Positions 1 to 6,182 of a stretch of DNA of 6,183 nt are shown here, one piece after another. Both the position numbers and the translations under genes were made by a program. The notes beneath the pieces were generated by a model, which saw nothing but the letters and a program-made list of their open reading frames with translations, was not told the origin of the DNA and made no database searches. Position 1 is the stretch's first letter. The number at the start of each line of letters is the position of its first letter. The stretch covers positions 1 through 6,183 of the forward strand of contig JADGBD010000121.1 of NCBI GenBank assembly GCA_015231665.1. Reading direction: 5' to 3'. The stretch comes from Gammaproteobacteria bacterium (GTDB lineage: Bacteria > Pseudomonadota > Gammaproteobacteria > Chromatiales > Chromatiaceae).

Positions 1-2152
1 TCTCATGGCTCATGTTGGCCAGGAAGGCACTCTTGGCGATATTTGCGGCTTCGGCGGCATCCTTGGCTTGTTGCAGAGACTCTGCAAATTGCCTGCGCTG
101 GGTGACATCTACGCCAAAGCCAGTGAAATAATCCGGGCCGCCGCCCTGACCTTCGTGAAAATAGACGGTCATTTCGACCGGTATCATGTGGCCATCACGG
201 TGCCGTTGGTCCGTTTCGAAGCGCACAAAGCGATTCAGGCGGATATTGGCAGCGATTTCGGGATAGGTTTCGGCGGTAATGTGCGCATCGATATCGGCAA
301 CGCTCAGCGCCAGTATTTCCTCTGGCGAGTAACCCAGAAACTCACAGGCATAGCGGTTGGCGTAGACCAGTTTGCCGCTGTTTACCTCGGCGCGGGTTAT
401 TGCCGTGCCAACGCTCTCAAGCGCAAACAGGGTATCGTTCAATGCAGCGGTGCGCTGCGCCACCAGGTCCTCCAGATGATAGCGGTACTGGTCAAGCTCG
501 ATGCCGATGCGCTTCTTCTCGGTGATGTCATCTTTCACCGCAACGTAGTGGCTGATCGTCCCGTCAGGCTGGCGCAGCGGTGTGATGATGGCAAATTCGA
601 TGTATTCGCTGCCGTCCTTCCTGCGGTTGTGGAATTCTCCTTTCCATGGTTGCCCCTGGGTCAGGGCGGCCCACATCGCGGTGTAGGTTTCTGGCGGGGT
701 CTTGCCTGAGTGAAGGATGCGAGGATTTTTCCCGATCAACTCATCGCGGGAATAGCCAGTAACCTGGACAAGGGCTTCATTGACATACTCGATTGCACCA
801 TCGAGTTTGGTAATCGCGATACTCTCCGGACTCTGCTCAATGGCGAGCGACAGCTTGCGCATTGTCGCTTCGCTTTCTTCGGCCCGTTTTTGGGCGGCAA
901 GCGCATCTTCCATCAAGCTCAATGCGGCGCGGGACGACTGCTGCTGGACTTCGAGGGCGGCGCTCATTTCGGCGAGGCGCCGGGCCTCGCTTTCAGCCAA
1001 CTGGAGGGCGGCGCGCTTGCTCTCGGTGATGTCGTTGATCGAAAGGAACGCGAGTCTCTCGCCGTTGGCGCTGTGGATGAGCCAACCGGAATACGCAAGG
1101 ATCTTTTCCCAGCCCTGATCGAGTCGACGTAACCTGATCTCCCAATTGTGCAGCTTTTCACCGCGCAGCACGCAGTTCAGTGGCCAGTCCTCGACCGGCA
1201 GCAGGCGATCATCGTCGAGTGGCCGCATTTCAAACAGTTCGGCAAACTCAGCGAGCGGGCGTTGGCCGTCGTCCATACTGGTGAAGCCGTTAATGGTCAG
1301 GGCCATCGGGTTCCAGTAAGTGATCTGTCCCTGATGGTTGGCGATGATCAGGCCCTCAGTGAGGTTCTCCATCACCGCAGCCAGCCGAGCGTTAATCTCA
1401 GTCTCCGCTGCCTCGGCCTGCTTGCGCGCACTGATGTCGCGGGCGATACCGTAGAGACCGATGATTTCCCCCTGTGCGTCGCGGATCGGATACTTGCGGT
1501 TGTCTACCCAGCCTTTTCGGCCGTCCTTGGTCAAATATTCCTGAACTTCATGGGCAACAGGAATGCCAGAGAAGATCTGCTTTTCGAGGCGGTAGTAGAT
1601 ATCCGCATATTCTTCAGGAAAGACGTCGTAGTCGGTCTGGCCGAGGAGATCGGTCCAGTGATCGGCGGGATCGCAGAGTGACACCAGCGTCTGGCTGGCC
1701 CCGGTAAAAACGTAATTACGATCCTTGAAATAGATGTAGTCATCGGTGTTTTCCATCATGGCGGTGAAATTGACCATCGTGGAGACATCAGACATCGTTC
1801 GCTTCAAGGATTTCGCATCCTGCAGCAGCAAATTGAGCATCAGACCCTGCGGACCGGGCTCCTTGCTGTATTGCCCACGGATGCAGCGAATGCGGCCGTT
1901 GGCATGCCTGAGCCGGATGTTGAAGACGCCAGAGGGGACCGGATCGCCAGGCGAAAAAAGCATGTCGGCGATGTCGCTGTCGTGCGGGTGAATTTGTTGC
2001 TTCAGGGAAACACGCCCTGACAGATAGTCGTCCGCGGTAAAGCCGAGCAGTGTTTCGATACTGTCGGCAACCGCCACAACCGGCAGCAGTCCCGTCAAGG
2101 CCAGGCAGACGCTTGCTTCAAGCACGCCGTCGCCGCTCTGGGGCGTGCTCAT
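1..2152 (-). CDS. Five-PAS sensor histidine kinase, N-terminal 717 residues (partial, runs off the window)
   Basis: I translated the minus strand codon by codon from ATG 2152; it stays open to base 2 (717 codons). It has no membrane segment or signal peptide, so the visible part is cytoplasmic. PAS1 is about 20-118 (IHPHD at 54-58), PAS2 about 124-242 (ending RDISARK) and PAS3 about 256-380 (ending NDITESK). A coiled coil occupies about 380-432. PAS4 is about 431-548 (NPRIL at 476-480, NRRKDG at 509-514, ending DDITEKKR). A second coiled coil has LEDLVAQRTAAL, and PAS5 is about 575-688 (ending DVTQRR). The HisKA H-box AKSAFLANMSHE (706-717) follows, with H716 as the predicted autophosphorylation site. 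The ATPase domain must lie beyond base 1; this H-box type is often found in hybrid kinases with C-terminal receivers, but that cannot be seen here. The start is supported by GGAG seven bases upstream and the ATGA overlap with the receptor gene. The likely substrate is the HD-GYP regulator of the same operon. Confidence 0.93.
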   Translation of the reverse strand, partial: MSTPQSGDGVLEASVCLALTGLLPVVAVADSIETLLGFTADDYLSGRVSLKQQIHPHDSDIADMLFSPGDPVPSGVFNIRLRHANGRIRCIRGQYSKEPGPQGLMLNLLLQDAKSLKRTMSDVSTMVNFTAMMENTDDYIYFKDRNYVFTGASQTLVSLCDPADHWTDLLGQTDYDVFPEEYADIYYRLEKQIFSGIPVAHEVQEYLTKDGRKGWVDNRKYPIRDAQGEIIGLYGIARDISARKQAEAAETEINARLAAVMENLTEGLIIANHQGQITYWNPMALTINGFTSMDDGQRPLAEFAELFEMRPLDDDRLLPVEDWPLNCVLRGEKLHNWEIRLRRLDQGWEKILAYSGWLIHSANGERLAFLSINDITESKRAALQLAESEARRLAEMSAALEVQQQSSRAALSLMEDALAAQKRAEESEATMRKLSLAIEQSPESIAITKLDGAIEYVNEALVQVTGYSRDELIGKNPRILHSGKTPPETYTAMWAALTQGQPWKGEFHNRRKDGSEYIEFAIITPLRQPDGTISHYVAVKDDITEKKRIGIELDQYRYHLEDLVAQRTAALNDTLFALESVGTAITRAEVNSGKLVYANRYACEFLGYSPEEILALSVADIDAHITAETYPEIAANIRLNRFVRFETDQRHRDGHMIPVEMTVYFHEGQGGGPDYFTGFGVDVTQRRQFAESLQQAKDAAEAANIAKSAFLANMSHE

Positions 2153-4596
2153 GTGTCATCTCCGGCCGACTTCGACGGCATCTGGCCGACACCGGGAACG
2201 CGGTCAGTCGGCAGCTGAACCCCATAGCGCGGTGGCTGGCCGGATTGGGCCAAGAGTTCGTTGACCTCCTGCTTAATCGAAATGATGCGGGCCTCGCGAC
2301 CGAGCATCGTCTGCTGCCAGCGGTGCAGTTCGTCCAGTTGTTCGTGTAAAAGCAACTCCGTCTTCTTACGTTCGGTGATGTCCCGAATGTGGCCATGCCA
2401 GCGTACTCCCCCGTCAGGTGCGGGTTCGGGTGAGGCTTCGCCTTCAACCCAGATGGTTCGACCATCCGGAAGGTTGAGTCTGTATTGCTCATGCCAATCG
2501 CTGAGTGTCCGGGCAGACAGCTGAATGCTCTCACTCACCCGCTGAAGATCATCGGGATGGATCACCTTGAATACGGCCTGGGCATCCTGGCTGACCTGTT
2601 CGGGCAGAACAGCATAAATCTCTTTGATTCCGCTGCTGGCATAGGGAAAACAAGAGGATCCATCGGGCCGGAGATGGTATTGGTAAAGCATGCCGGGGAC
2701 GTGCTGTGCCAGCCTGTCGACCCGCGCCAAGGCCTCCAGGACGGCCTCTTCCGCCTGCTTGCGTTCGGTGATGTCGTAAAGAGCCACGGCATGGAGATCG
2801 TCGAAAGAGGATACCAGCGGCGTAGCCGTTGCCAGCACCGTTCTTTCGCTGCCATTCTTGCAACGGATTCTCACCTCCGTCGGCTCGAAGGGTTTGGCAT
2901 CGCGCTTTGCCGCCTCAAGACGCAACAACCAGTCTTTTGTAACCTCCTGGCGATACTTTTCGTCCGGATAGGCCTGAGGCCACCATGCTTCCAGCGTCGG
3001 GATATCTGCCAGGTCGTAACCGAATGTCTGGGTGAAGGCGCTGTTGAGATAGGTGATGTTCAGCGCTGAATCGTTCAGCGCGAATGGGATAGGGGATGCT
3101 TCGATGATGGCCCGAAAACGGGCTTCAGCAAGACGGATGTCCTCCTCCGCCCGCTTGCGTTCGGTGATGTCTTGGGCCGCACCCCAGAGGCCAACCGTTG
3201 TGCCTGCCGAATCAACCTCGACCTCGCCCTGCACCCACATCCATCCATTGCTGCCGTCATTCCTGACGGTTTCCAGTTCAAGCGTATAGGGGACGCCGGT
3301 CTCCCGGGTACGGGCCAGCGCCGTGGACAGCCTCTCCCAGCTTGCAGGGGTGAACAGCTTCATGTGCTCGGTATAGGGCGGAACAGGCAGCGATGGATCG
3401 AATCCATACATCTTGTAGAGCTCTTCCGTCCAAACGACCTGATGGCTTGCCACATCCAGATGCCAGCTGCCGATATGGGCAATACGTTGTGTTTCTCCCA
3501 GATCTTTGACCATCCTTTGCAGCGCGTTCAGCAAGCTGTTAAAGCGGTTGATCAATTGCCCGATTTCATCCTGCGTGGTCACGGGTAGCGGTTCGGCCAT
3601 CACGCCCTGCTCCGGGCGGGCGCCGAGCGCGGCGACGGCGGCACCGATCGGCGCCAGTTGGCGGCGCAGAATCCACCAGGTCAGTCCGCCGGCGATCAGG
3701 GTAAGCAGGAGAGTGGCCAGCAGCATGCGTCGCTGCATGTCGTGAATCGGGGCAAAGGCTTCGGCTGTCGGCAGCGTTGCGACCACATACCAGTCCGCCA
3801 CCGGGATGTTCTTGACCGAGACCAGCACTTCCAAACCCTTGGGATTGTGAAATATGACCGAGCCCTCGCGCCCGGCCTGGTAGTTGTCGATTGCCGGACT
3901 GACCCCGTGCGGCGGCAGGGCTTCCATGATGCGGCTCTTGTCGGTGCCGGTGACGATCATCTGCTGCTGCCGGTCGATGAGGAGATAGCCCCCCGTTCGC
4001 CCGTAGGGGTTCGACATGATCTTGTCGAGGAAATTATCCGAGCTCAGATTGATCACACCCACCAGGCTGCCGATGACCTTGGCCTGCGCGTCGCGTATCG
4101 GCACCGCCAGACTGAAGACTGGCACCCGCAATACCTTGCCTATTTCCAAGGCGCCGATTGCCGACTTGCCTTCACCCAGTGCCACAGCGACGTTGTTGCT
4201 GAGTGAGTAGTTGATGCCGACGCGACCCAGGTTGACAGGGATGGAGGCGGTGGCAATGCCTGCGGCATCCGTGATGAAGTAGCCACCGTTGAACATCAAG
4301 GGCAGGATCGGCCGGCGTTCGAGGATGTACTGCAGGGTTGCCGGCGACTTCAACTCCTTCTCATCGAAGTTGCTTGCAATCCCTTCCAGTGCAGTCAGGC
4401 GGTCCCTCAGTTCCTGATCGATGTTTGCCGCCACCAGGGCCACGGTCGAGCGTTGCTGGTCGCCCAGCAATTGCTCCAGGTCCGTACGCAGCATCTTCGA
4501 CGCGTAGTAGGCGAGCGCCCACAGGCTGAGGACGAAAATCACCAGAGAGAACAGGGTGACCCGGGTCTTGAGCGAGCGCTGCAGCGGTCCAATCAT
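2149..4596 (-). CDS. Membrane receptor: dCache, HAMP and three PAS domains, no enzymatic output
   Basis: 815 residues from the chosen start. TM1 at about 13-33, periplasmic dCache-type sensor about 38-285 (YFITDAAG, a VPVFSLAVPIRD strand, terminal PVADWYVVATLP at 265-276), TM2 about 291-312, HAMP about 313-370 including the DEIGQL element. PAS1 is about 373-480, PAS2 about 487-612 and PAS3 about 622-742, each closed by a DITERK(R/Q/K) motif. The C-terminus is a coiled coil with ELHRWQQTM (756-764), LGREAR and IKQEVNELL, then PPRY. No HisKA/HATPase, GGDEF, EAL, HD or chemotaxis signalling domain follows before the TGA. The ATG at 4596 is preferred over the in-frame ATG at 4644: it overlaps the small ORF's stop (ATGA), has AAGAGA six bases upstream, and places TM1 at the N-terminus, whereas 4644 has no ribosome binding site. 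The dCache segment shows no Arg-Trp-Tyr amino-acid-binding signature that I can see, so the ligand is unknown. The stop overlaps the next start (ATGA). It probably signals through a partner, most simply the kinase encoded next. Confidence 0.93.
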   Translation of the reverse strand: MIGPLQRSLKTRVTLFSLVIFVLSLWALAYYASKMLRTDLEQLLGDQQRSTVALVAANIDQELRDRLTALEGIASNFDEKELKSPATLQYILERRPILPLMFNGGYFITDAAGIATASIPVNLGRVGINYSLSNNVAVALGEGKSAIGALEIGKVLRVPVFSLAVPIRDAQAKVIGSLVGVINLSSDNFLDKIMSNPYGRTGGYLLIDRQQQMIVTGTDKSRIMEALPPHGVSPAIDNYQAGREGSVIFHNPKGLEVLVSVKNIPVADWYVVATLPTAEAFAPIHDMQRRMLLATLLLTLIAGGLTWWILRRQLAPIGAAVAALGARPEQGVMAEPLPVTTQDEIGQLINRFNSLLNALQRMVKDLGETQRIAHIGSWHLDVASHQVVWTEELYKMYGFDPSLPVPPYTEHMKLFTPASWERLSTALARTRETGVPYTLELETVRNDGSNGWMWVQGEVEVDSAGTTVGLWGAAQDITERKRAEEDIRLAEARFRAIIEASPIPFALNDSALNITYLNSAFTQTFGYDLADIPTLEAWWPQAYPDEKYRQEVTKDWLLRLEAAKRDAKPFEPTEVRIRCKNGSERTVLATATPLVSSFDDLHAVALYDITERKQAEEAVLEALARVDRLAQHVPGMLYQYHLRPDGSSCFPYASSGIKEIYAVLPEQVSQDAQAVFKVIHPDDLQRVSESIQLSARTLSDWHEQYRLNLPDGRTIWVEGEASPEPAPDGGVRWHGHIRDITERKKTELLLHEQLDELHRWQQTMLGREARIISIKQEVNELLAQSGQPPRYGVQLPTDRVPGVGQMPSKSAGDDT
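2160..2163 (-). promoter_or_regulatory. Ribosome binding site of the PAS histidine kinase gene
   Basis: GGAG on the minus strand, seven bases before ATG (2152-2150), lying inside the last codons of the receptor gene. It fixes the kinase start and shows that the kinase can recruit ribosomes directly as well as by coupling through the 4-nt ATGA overlap. Confidence 0.7.
2757..2775 (-). repeat. Short direct repeat encoding the DITERK PAS-closing motif, copy at the end of PAS2
   Basis: Nineteen bases (plus strand gcttgcgttcggtgatgtc) are identical to 3153-3171. Both copies encode the Asp-Ile-Thr-Glu-Arg-Lys motif that closes a PAS domain in the receptor. A shorter form (15 bases, 12 of them contiguous with the same core) recurs at 2368-2382 after PAS3, and related versions occur near 511-528 and 1018-1034 in the kinase gene. 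Protein-level conservation explains the repeats, but the nucleotide identity is a possible site for in-frame PAS gain or loss. Confidence 0.7.
3153..3171 (-). repeat. Short direct repeat encoding the DITERK PAS-closing motif, copy at the end of PAS1
   Basis: This is the identical partner of 2757-2775. The copies are 396 bases apart, exactly 132 codons, so recombination between them would delete or duplicate one PAS domain without shifting the frame. Confidence 0.7.
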
Positions 4597-4751
4597 GTAG
4601 ATTCTCTTGCCGGCGGCAGTATGACGATAGCGACGTAGGACCATTCGACAGGGTCGCGGATCAGCGCCGCGAATGCGGCATAGAACAGCACATCCTGGCC
4701 GGTGGCGTCCACAGCTGACTTGATCTTGCGTGACCCCTTTGCGCTGCTCAT
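4593..4751 (-). CDS. Small 52-residue ORF coupled to both neighbours, function unknown
   Basis: An open frame ATG (4751-4749) to TGA (4595-4593) exactly fills the gap between two genes. It starts in the HD-GYP stop (TGATG, 1-nt overlap) and ends on the receptor's start (ATGA, 4-nt overlap). The protein begins MSSAKGSRKIKSAVDATGQD, basic at the N-terminus, followed by a hydrophobic stretch VLFYAAFAALIRD (21-33) and PVEWSYVAIVILPP (34-47). The hydrophobic parts are interrupted by R32, D33 and E36, so a classic membrane helix is doubtful. No Shine-Dalgarno is evident, so translation would depend on coupling from the upstream gene. The second half loosely resembles the final strands of a dCache domain; compare PVADWYVVATLPTAEAF in the next gene (its residues 265-281). 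It may be a genuine small protein, the decayed end of a former Cache sensor, or merely a reading path that carries ribosomes to the receptor start. I do not recognise a family. Confidence 0.55.
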   Translation of the reverse strand: MSSAKGSRKIKSAVDATGQDVLFYAAFAALIRDPVEWSYVAIVILPPAREST

Positions 4752-5848
4752 CAAGCTTGCGGGTTGCCCCGGTCCTGGTATTGATCGGCGATGGCCGTCA
4801 TCGCAGCAAAGCCTTCGAGAAAGGCGGACACGATGTCCGGATCGAAATGACTGCCGCTGCCTTCGCTAATGATCTCGCGGGCCTTTGCATAACTCAGCGC
4901 GGGTTTGTACACGCGCGGCGAGATCAGGGCATCGAACACGTCGGCCACTGCCATCAGGCGCGCGGAAAGCGGAATCGCGTCACCCTTGAGTCCATCGGGA
5001 TAGCCGCTGCCGTCCCATTTTTCGTGGTGCCAATGGGCGATCTCCTTGGCCAGCGAGAGAAAGGCAACAGGCTGCTCCACATCGATCTCTGCCTGTTCGA
5101 TGGCATCGGACCCCAGCCGGGAATGGGTCTTCATGATCACCCATTCCTCCGGAGTCAAGCTGCCCGGTTTCTGCAGAATGCTGTCCGGTATGCCGACCTT
5201 GCCAATATCGTGCAGTGGCGCCGACTTGGTCAGCAGGTCGATGGTGTGCGTGTCGAGGGTGGCGGAAAAACGCGGATGCTGCCTGAGTCTCAGTGCCAGT
5301 GCGCGAACATAGTTTTGCGTGCGCAAGATGTGGTTGCCGGTTTCGGGGTCGCGCGTCTCGGCCAAATGGGCTAACGCCCGAATGCTGACCAGTTGAGTCA
5401 GGTCGTTCTCGACCATGCGCCGGGATACTTCCGCTTCGAGGATGGCGTTCTTGTCTTTCAGCCAGTCACGGGTTTGCTTTGCTTCGAGTTGCGTTCGCAC
5501 TCTGGCCAGAACGACGGCAGGCTTGATCGGTTTGGTGATGTAGTCAGCGGCTCCAAGCTCCAAACCACGTTCTTCATCGTCGACATCGGCGAGCGCGGTG
5601 ACAAAAATTACCGGAATGTCGAGGGTGGCTGGATTGCTGCGAAGACGGGCAAGAACCTCTTCACCATTCATTTCCGGCATCATGACATCCAGCAAGATGA
5701 GGTCCGGACGCGGCTCGTTCGCTGCTGCACGCAGCGCGTTCTCGCCCGAATTGGCGGCGCGCACTTGATAATCCGATCGCAAAAGATGCATCAGCAACGA
5801 CAGGTTGCTGGGTTCGTCATCGACGATCAGGACGGTTGCAGTGGACAA
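4751..5848 (-). CDS. Response regulator with REC and HD-GYP domains, predicted cyclic-di-GMP phosphodiesterase
   Basis: A 365-residue cytoplasmic two-component output protein of the RpfG type. Receiver domain (about residues 4-120): acidic pair D10/D11, phospho-acceptor D54 in LILLDVMMPEMNG, switch T84, and K106 in the TKP motif, all intact. A helical linker (about 120-155) leads to an HD-GYP domain (about 155-350). Metal and catalytic motifs are complete: HD at 213-214 in LHDIGKVGIPDSIL, H242, HH at 274-275 in HHEKWDGSGYPDG with the GYP signature at 282-284, and D303 in the DVFDAL motif. HD-GYP proteins hydrolyse cyclic-di-GMP to pGpG or GMP, and phosphorylation of the receiver normally controls this. 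The length is typical for a two-domain REC/HD-GYP protein. Translation starts at TTG, which may limit expression, with GGGGAG seven bases upstream. Its TGA overlaps the ATG of the next small ORF by one base (TGATG). The kinase at the other end of the operon is the likely phosphodonor, by gene neighbourhood only. Confidence 0.95.
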   Translation of the reverse strand: MSTATVLIVDDEPSNLSLLMHLLRSDYQVRAANSGENALRAAANEPRPDLILLDVMMPEMNGEEVLARLRSNPATLDIPVIFVTALADVDDEERGLELGAADYITKPIKPAVVLARVRTQLEAKQTRDWLKDKNAILEAEVSRRMVENDLTQLVSIRALAHLAETRDPETGNHILRTQNYVRALALRLRQHPRFSATLDTHTIDLLTKSAPLHDIGKVGIPDSILQKPGSLTPEEWVIMKTHSRLGSDAIEQAEIDVEQPVAFLSLAKEIAHWHHEKWDGSGYPDGLKGDAIPLSARLMAVADVFDALISPRVYKPALSYAKAREIISEGSGSHFDPDIVSAFLEGFAAMTAIADQYQDRGNPQA

Positions 5849-5855
5849 TGCTCAA

Positions 5856-5861
5856 CTCCCC
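5856..5861 (-). promoter_or_regulatory. Ribosome binding site of the HD-GYP gene
   Basis: The minus strand reads GGGGAG, then seven bases, then TTG. The strength and spacing of this Shine-Dalgarno sequence decide the start at TTG (5848-5846). No in-frame ATG or GTG occurs before the receiver domain begins (VLIVDDE starts at residue 6). The site lies only a few bases beyond the apparent end of the transposase relic. Confidence 0.75.
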
Positions 5862-5872
5862 ATTGGCCGGAT

Positions 5873-6115
5873 TCAAGTCGCAAGTGCACCAGGTAGAGCG
5901 TCGGCAAAGACATCATAAGGTGCCCGGTAGTTTAGGCACTTGCGGGGCCGTTTGTCGATCTTGAGAATGACCGCATCCGACTCCGCAGGTGTCACCTTAC
6001 TGAAGTCCGTTCCCTTTAGGAAGCAGTGCCGTATCAGCCGATTGGCCTGCTTGTCAGCCAGATGTCCGCCGATAATGAAACGGGTGTTGCGCTCAACTGT
6101 CTGATCCAAGATCAT
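5873..6115 (-). pseudogene. IS30-family transposase relic, internally deleted
   Basis: An 80-codon frame on the minus strand. Residues 25-80 match the C-terminal end of IS30-family DDE transposases: NRLIRHCFLKGTDFSKVT (25-42), then the family signature of the type 'N-RPRK-LGYRTP-EVF', here KRPRKCLNYRAPYDVF (55-70), and a short tail ending ALAT. Residues 7-24 (VERNTRFIIGGHLADKQA) resemble the strand just after the first catalytic Asp in this family (type 'LVERKTRFVLLVHLPG'). In a complete enzyme about 70-80 residues separate these two segments, including the WDxG Asp and the catalytic Glu of the 'ENTN' region. Here they are joined directly near residues 23-25 (about 6049-6041). The N-terminal helix-turn-helix and first Asp are also missing, and an in-frame TAG lies shortly upstream (near 6147). 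The protein cannot be a working transposase. The last codons plus the following bases (about 5890-5865, minus strand) resemble the kind of terminal sequence that overlaps the transposase end in IS30 relatives. No matching left end is visible. Confidence 0.8.
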
Positions 6116-6131
6116 TTTCCATGGACATGCC

Positions 6132-6182
6132 TCATGGATTCTCGGCTAGCTGGCGCAGCAGGCCGCGCACGGTTGCCAGCGC
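6132..6182 (-). CDS. C-terminal end of an unidentified upstream gene (partial)
   Basis: On the minus strand a frame enters from beyond the window edge and ends at TGA (6134-6132), giving the 16-residue tail ALATVRGLLRQLAENP. It reads like an amphipathic helix and its codon use is ordinary for a GC-rich genome. Short leucine-rich helical tails are common at the ends of receiver or Hpt modules, so it could belong to another signalling protein, but 16 residues cannot identify it. The stop lies 16 bases before the ATG of the transposase relic. No hairpin typical of a terminator follows it, so read-through into the downstream operon is possible. The frame itself may also be chance. Confidence 0.35.
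   Translation of the reverse strand, partial: ALATVRGLLRQLAENP

Noticed and set aside
5..1681. Long plus-strand open frames (5-709, 710-1132, 1148-1681)
   Set aside because: They are antisense to the continuous minus-strand kinase frame, which shows five recognisable PAS domains and an H-box. The plus-strand products show no domain logic, and GC-rich third positions readily keep opposite frames open.
964..1743. Short minus-strand frames 1161-964 and 1743-1531
   Set aside because: They lie within the kinase gene in a different frame, and the kinase frame is open throughout with domain support.
4597..4644. Upstream in-frame ATG (4644) as the receptor start
   Set aside because: It has no Shine-Dalgarno, adds 16 residues before TM1, and would overlap the small ORF by about 50 bases, whereas ATG 4596 gives the ATGA junction with an AAGAGA six bases upstream.
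2485..5896. Plus-strand frames such as 2485-3069, 3658-4206, 4730-5374 and 5393-5896
   Set aside because: Each lies opposite a well-supported minus-strand domain (PAS, dCache, HD-GYP or REC) and has no recognisable motif or ribosome binding site.
5912..5917. TATGAT on the minus strand as a -10 box for the operon
   Set aside because: The hexamer is good, but no TTGACA-like -35 lies 16-18 bases upstream (AGTGCC is there), and the bases are explained by codons of the conserved PYDVF part of the transposase relic.
6118..6136. Repeated CATG and a CCATG...CATGG inverted pair after the upstream gene, as a terminator
   Set aside because: The stem is only five base pairs and no U-run follows, so it is not a credible intrinsic terminator.
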